From JBKPCD01 sp046727175 (lineage in GTDB: Bacteria > Acidobacteriota > Vicinamibacteria > Vicinamibacterales > 2-12-FULL-66-21): a stretch of DNA of 33,423 nt. Under the pieces are notes generated by a model. That model did not search any database. It was given only the letters and a program-made list of their open reading frames with translations, and was not told the origin of the DNA. The translations under genes were made by a program, and so were the position numbers. The stretch lies in assembly GCA_046727175.1 (NCBI GenBank), contig JBKPCD010000039.1:1-33423 (forward strand). Reading direction: 5' to 3'. This document shows, in pieces, positions 33,274-33,423 of this stretch (the first letter of the stretch is position 1; the number at the start of each line of letters is the position of its first letter).

Positions 33274-33423
33274 ATGAGAAGAAACATGTACTCGCATTCA
33301 GACCACCCCGACGCGGACACTCGGCTCGCCGCCGGCGCGACGGCGGAAATCGGGTCGCTGCCGAACCGGCTGCTGACCGCGTTCGAGGTCGCCGAGTTTG
33401 TCGGCTGCCACGAGGAAACCGTT
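33274..33423 (+). CDS. Excisionase-like HTH DNA-binding protein, 3' truncated by window end
   Basis: The first 50 residues are present. After a polar leader the sequence reads LLTAFEVAEFVGCHEETV, the first helices of a MerR/excisionase-type HTH_17 domain. GGAGG lies five to six bases before the ATG. Such genes often sit next to an integrase or act as recombination directionality factors or phage-type regulators. Which one cannot be decided because the rest lies outside the window. Confidence 0.7.
   Translation, partial: MRRNMYSHSDHPDADTRLAAGATAEIGSLPNRLLTAFEVAEFVGCHEETV

Noticed and set aside
1..33423. CRISPR arrays, transposases, rRNA or tRNA genes
   Set aside because: I looked for regularly spaced repeats, DDE or serine recombinase motifs and tRNA-like arms and found none that I could support.

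Overview
This is a GC-rich window, probably from an Acidobacteriota chromosome (Vicinamibacteria-like). The evidence is an ADOP-type MacB/FtsX permease, an ECF sigma factor of the TIGR02999 kind translationally coupled to a Ser/Thr kinase with a TolB-like propeller, a remnant of a large TonB-dependent receptor, and short lipoproteins ending in a Cys-rich tail. This is inferred from family content; no rRNA or other marker gene is present.

Layout. (i) 250-1044 (+): TauE/SafE-type permease, followed by a short fossil of an ATP-binding protein. (ii) 7948-1333 (-): Cus-type copper/silver efflux operon 1, in the order small Cys/His secreted protein, TolC-like protein, CusB, CusA, with ATGA overlaps. 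(iii) 8296-9072 (-): secreted metzincin-like protein lacking the first zinc histidine, then about 0.9 kb without recognisable genes. (iv) 9993-13143: a gene graveyard with an ADOP permease (5'-truncated, frameshift, nonsense codon), an amidase tail (frameshift) and a SAM methyltransferase (nonsense codon, frameshift). (v) 26261-13416 (-): a second, much longer metal operon of about 13 kb. Its order is small Cys/His secreted protein, TolC-like, CusB, CusA (with a Met/Gly/Ser-rich insertion), 87-aa membrane protein, Ca2+-type P2 ATPase, PD-(D/E)XK-like protein, AAA_28-like P-loop protein, and a frameshifted CopB-type ATPase. (vi) 26436-26770: a repeat unit and an internally deleted TonB receptor. 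(vii) 31360-26796 (-): sigma factor, kinase and secreted YVTN propeller in one operon. (viii) 31506-32036 (+): lipoprotein. (ix) 32241 to the end: hairpins, the second repeat copy with a sigma54-like promoter, a DUF2933-like copper-island gene with an in-frame TGA, a palindrome cluster, and the start of an excisionase-like HTH gene cut by the window end.

How the genes work together. Both CusA proteins carry the three methionines that line up with the Cu(I)/Ag(I) triad of E. coli CusA, so the two tripartite pumps should move copper or silver from the periplasm out of the cell. CopB, DUF2933 and the Met/His/Cys-rich small proteins fit the same role. The novel part is the second operon. A predicted P-loop ATPase and a nuclease-fold protein sit between a calcium-type ATPase and CopB, joined by overlapping start and stop codons. 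A degraded copy of the ATPase tail lies beyond the first operon. The number of broken genes and the HTH gene at the edge suggest a decaying genomic island, although assembly errors could explain some of the lesions.
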